Source of the DNA: Desulfobacterales bacterium | GTDB lineage: Bacteria; Desulfobacterota; Desulfobacteria; Desulfobacterales; C00003060 | Reading direction: 5' to 3' | Assembly: GCA_030616475.1 (NCBI GenBank) | Contig: JAUWXF010000010.1 | Location: 1-45,401 of the forward strand | Length of the DNA: 45,401 nucleotides | In this document: one piece after another, positions 43,581 through 45,401 of the stretch | How the letters are laid out: each line of letters begins with the position of its first letter | Position numbering within the stretch: position 1 is the stretch's first letter | Made by a program: the position numbers and the translations under genes | Notes under the pieces: generated by a model | What the model saw: the letters and a program-made list of their open reading frames with translations, nothing else | The model's database searches: none | What the model was told of the DNA's origin: nothing

Positions 43581-45137
43581 TCATTGATCATTGAACACTT
43601 TAACCCCTGCCTTTTCGTAATAACGCTGCCTTTCCTTTGCCATCTTTTTGCTCTGCAACGCCATCTCGATCCTCTGCCTCACCTCTTCCAGAGGCTTTAC
43701 GCCTCCGTCTTTGCCCATGAGTCTTATGATCTCGTAGCCCCTCTCTGTCTCGATGATGTCGCTGATCTCATATTTTTCCAGGGCCAAGGCGGCTTTTTCC
43801 AAAGCCAGATCCTTCTCCCCTTTCCTAAACCAGCCAAGCTCCCCTCCTCTTTGGGAGGAAGGATGAATCGATCTCTTCCCGGCCAGGTAGCTAAAATCAG
43901 CGCCGCCTTTGATCTCTTTCAGAATTTCTTCTGCTTCTTTGCGCGTTTCAACCACAATAAGCCTGAGCCTTAACCTTGTTGGTATCTTAAATGAATCCAT
44001 ATTGGCTTCGTATTCCTCAGCAACATCTTCATCAGTTATCTTGATTCTCTCTTCGACAACCCTTTCTCGATATGCCTTGGCAAGGACATTTTCTCTTTTT
44101 AGCCTAATTTGACGCGCTACATCCGGATCATTCTGAAGACCAACTTTCTCGGCTTCCTTTGAAAAAACCGTTGTTTCTATAAAATACTCGATCCAACGCC
44201 GCCTAAACTTTTCCTTTTCCTTTTCTTTTACCTTGGCCAGAATATGGGCGATAGCGTCTTCCTTGAAGACCTCATCTCCCACCTTAACCAGGATGCCCTC
44301 TCCCGGAGTCCTATCCACATTTGCATTTTCGTAGTAGTCGTGAATCAGCTTTCTTTTCTTCTGCAGTAACAAGCGAAAGCGTATCTTTGATTTTGCCTGT
44401 TTGAACTCCACCAGTTTTTCTTCGCTCTTTCCCAGTATCTTAACGATCTGATATTCATTGCCCATCGAAACAATATCGCTCACACCCCCCACGTCAGGTT
44501 CAAAGGCCGCCTTTTCCAACCTCGGGTCTATCCTTTTTCTATACAGCCACTCCTGCTCTCCTCTTTTATTACGACGAACCAACTTGGACCACTGCCGGGC
44601 GACGCTTTCAAAACGTGTCCCCCCTTTCAGGGCCTTCACGGCAGCTTCGGCATCTTCCTTTTTAACAACCCTAATTCGCCGTACCATGATACCTTCGGGG
44701 ATCACGAATTGATCTGTGTATTCGTCATAATATTTCCTGATCTCTTCCTCCGACGGCGCCGCCTTGGATTCTATAAATTTTCCAACAAAATTTCGTGCCA
44801 GAATCTCTTTTCCGGCCCGCTCCATATTCACCTGAACTTGCGGATCCTCATCAAGGCCCATTTTCTTCGCTTCGTTGCAATAGATCTTCCTGTCTACCAG
44901 ATAATGTATGGTCCTCTTGCGATCCATGTCTCGCCTGCGTTCCGGGAGCTGCTTCAACGTGGCCTCAAGGTCTGCCTCCGTGATCGCCTCATCTCCGATC
45001 ATGGCCACGACGTTTTCACTTGGCTTTTCACCCGGCTGCTCACCAGCAGTCTTGCCTGCCTTGTCTTTGCGACAACCACTGAAAAGCAAGGTGAGCACAA
45101 CAACGCATACAAGAAGTCTGGGTAATAGAACCTTCAT
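43581..45137 (-). CDS. Lipoprotein with two parvulin-type PPIase units (SurA/PrsA-like)
   Basis: 518 residues. The signal peptide ends in the lipobox LLFSGC, so the mature protein is lipid-anchored. The body is duplicated. Each half has a SurA-N-like helical segment (DEAITEADLEATL... and GDEVFKEDAIAHIL...) followed by a PPIC/rotamase domain; the second is clearer (TRLRLRLIVVETRKEAEEIL, SSQRGGELGWF, IIETERGYEIIRLM). It probably helps fold or assemble exported proteins of the polysaccharide system, as the PPIases encoded beside EPS/exosortase loci are thought to do. The start has AAGGG about ten bases upstream. It is the first complete gene of the leftmost transcriptional direction here and precedes the initiating transferase by about 60 bases. 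Confidence 0.88.
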   Translation of the reverse strand: MKVLLPRLLVCVVVLTLLFSGCRKDKAGKTAGEQPGEKPSENVVAMIGDEAITEADLEATLKQLPERRRDMDRKRTIHYLVDRKIYCNEAKKMGLDEDPQVQVNMERAGKEILARNFVGKFIESKAAPSEEEIRKYYDEYTDQFVIPEGIMVRRIRVVKKEDAEAAVKALKGGTRFESVARQWSKLVRRNKRGEQEWLYRKRIDPRLEKAAFEPDVGGVSDIVSMGNEYQIVKILGKSEEKLVEFKQAKSKIRFRLLLQKKRKLIHDYYENANVDRTPGEGILVKVGDEVFKEDAIAHILAKVKEKEKEKFRRRWIEYFIETTVFSKEAEKVGLQNDPDVARQIRLKRENVLAKAYRERVVEERIKITDEDVAEEYEANMDSFKIPTRLRLRLIVVETRKEAEEILKEIKGGADFSYLAGKRSIHPSSQRGGELGWFRKGEKDLALEKAALALEKYEISDIIETERGYEIIRLMGKDGGVKPLEEVRQRIEMALQSKKMAKERQRYYEKAGVKVFNDQ

Positions 45138-45249
45138 AAATGGAACCCTTTCAATCAGTTACAAGTTAGTTCGCTTCGCTCACAATCGGAATTAGAGGTT
45201 GTTTTGTTTAGCTGTTTGTCTTTGGCCTTTAGCCTTTTTCTATAGGGAT

Positions 45250-45279
45250 AGGGGAGAAGGGCAAAAGCCCCTCTTCCCC
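45250..45279 (-). terminator. Hairpin after the partial gene at the window edge
   Basis: Read on the minus strand, GGGGAAGAGGGGC pairs with GCCCTTCTCCCC around TTTT, with one bulge. Only a weak pyrimidine/T stretch follows (TATCCCTATAG). It could end transcription of the gene at 45291, leaving a ~110-base region for a promoter of the PPIase-initiating transferase operon. Confidence 0.5.
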
Positions 45280-45290
45280 GTTATTTATCC

Positions 45291-45401
45291 CTACGAACAT
45301 GTCTCCTGATTAAGAATAAAGACACCTGGATAGCCGTAAGAGGCGTCTGTCTTGACACCGCCTTTTTCGACCCAGATATAAAGCTGCAAACCCTTTGCGA
45401 C
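45291..45401 (-). CDS. 3' end of an unidentified gene
   Basis: An open minus-strand frame enters from the window edge, reads VAKGLQLYIWVEKGGV and on to VFILNQETCS, then TAG. It is followed by a hairpin, as expected for a gene end. 36 residues do not identify the product. Confidence 0.45.
   Translation of the reverse strand, partial: VAKGLQLYIWVEKGGVKTDASYGYPGVFILNQETCS

Noticed and set aside
1-45401. CRISPR arrays, tRNA or rRNA genes
   Set aside because: No regularly spaced direct repeats with unique spacers and no cloverleaf or rRNA-like sequence were seen; the only tandem repeats are the short 8-mers at 7911..7949.

Overview
The window reads almost entirely on the minus strand, so transcription runs from high to low coordinates. 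Gene content fits an anaerobic, probably deltaproteobacterial (Desulfobacterota-like) genome. The evidence is a Tat-exported selenocysteine formate dehydrogenase of the FdhAB type, a WtpABC-type tungstate/molybdate transporter, a PUFA-synthase-like megasynthase, a Wzx/Wzy surface-glycan locus, and several dispersed palindromic repeats. The taxonomic call is inference; no RNA gene or core marker is present.

Region 1 (about 42.1-45.4 kb): the tail of an unidentified gene, a lipoprotein with two parvulin-type PPIase units, and a polyprenyl-phosphate sugar-1-phosphate transferase. This looks like the start of an exopolysaccharide (EPS) operon.

Region 2 (about 30.0-42.0 kb): a formate dehydrogenase and metal-cofactor block. 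It holds fdhA (UGA at codon 206), fdhB, fdhE, mobB fused to a 4Fe-4S domain, moaA, a one-component regulator with an oxyanion-type sensor domain, and wtpA-wtpB-wtpC. Together these take up tungstate/molybdate, build the pterin cofactor and make the enzyme that uses it. Base composition changes sharply inside the block: fdhAB is GC-rich and moaA-mobB is AT-rich. An IS91-type transposase remnant lies between them. The block separates the EPS initiating transferase from the rest of the EPS genes.

Region 3 (about 0-29.6 kb): the main glycan and lipid locus. In transcription order it has a 2747-residue megasynthase (NPD-NPD-KS-AT-ACP-KR-DH), a phosphopantetheinyl transferase, a GNAT-like acyltransferase, a CpsD-like ATPase with an altered P-loop, Wzz, a MurJ/Wzx-type flippase, an O-antigen polymerase/ligase, GT4, an alkaline-phosphatase-superfamily enzyme and a B12-type radical SAM protein. 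After a 189-bp palindromic element come a polysaccharide deacetylase, a GH39-like hydrolase, a second alkaline-phosphatase-superfamily enzyme, a WecG/TagA transferase, a GT2 and a second B12-type radical SAM protein. The region ends in a broken FabB-like ketosynthase.

The most interesting points are these. A PUFA-like synthase is embedded in a polysaccharide assembly locus together with a possible acyltransferase, which suggests an acylated or lipid-linked surface glycan. A repeat element sits exactly between the synthase and its PPTase, which are normally one chain as I recall, and now appear as two overlapping frames. A small ORF is translationally coupled to fdhA.
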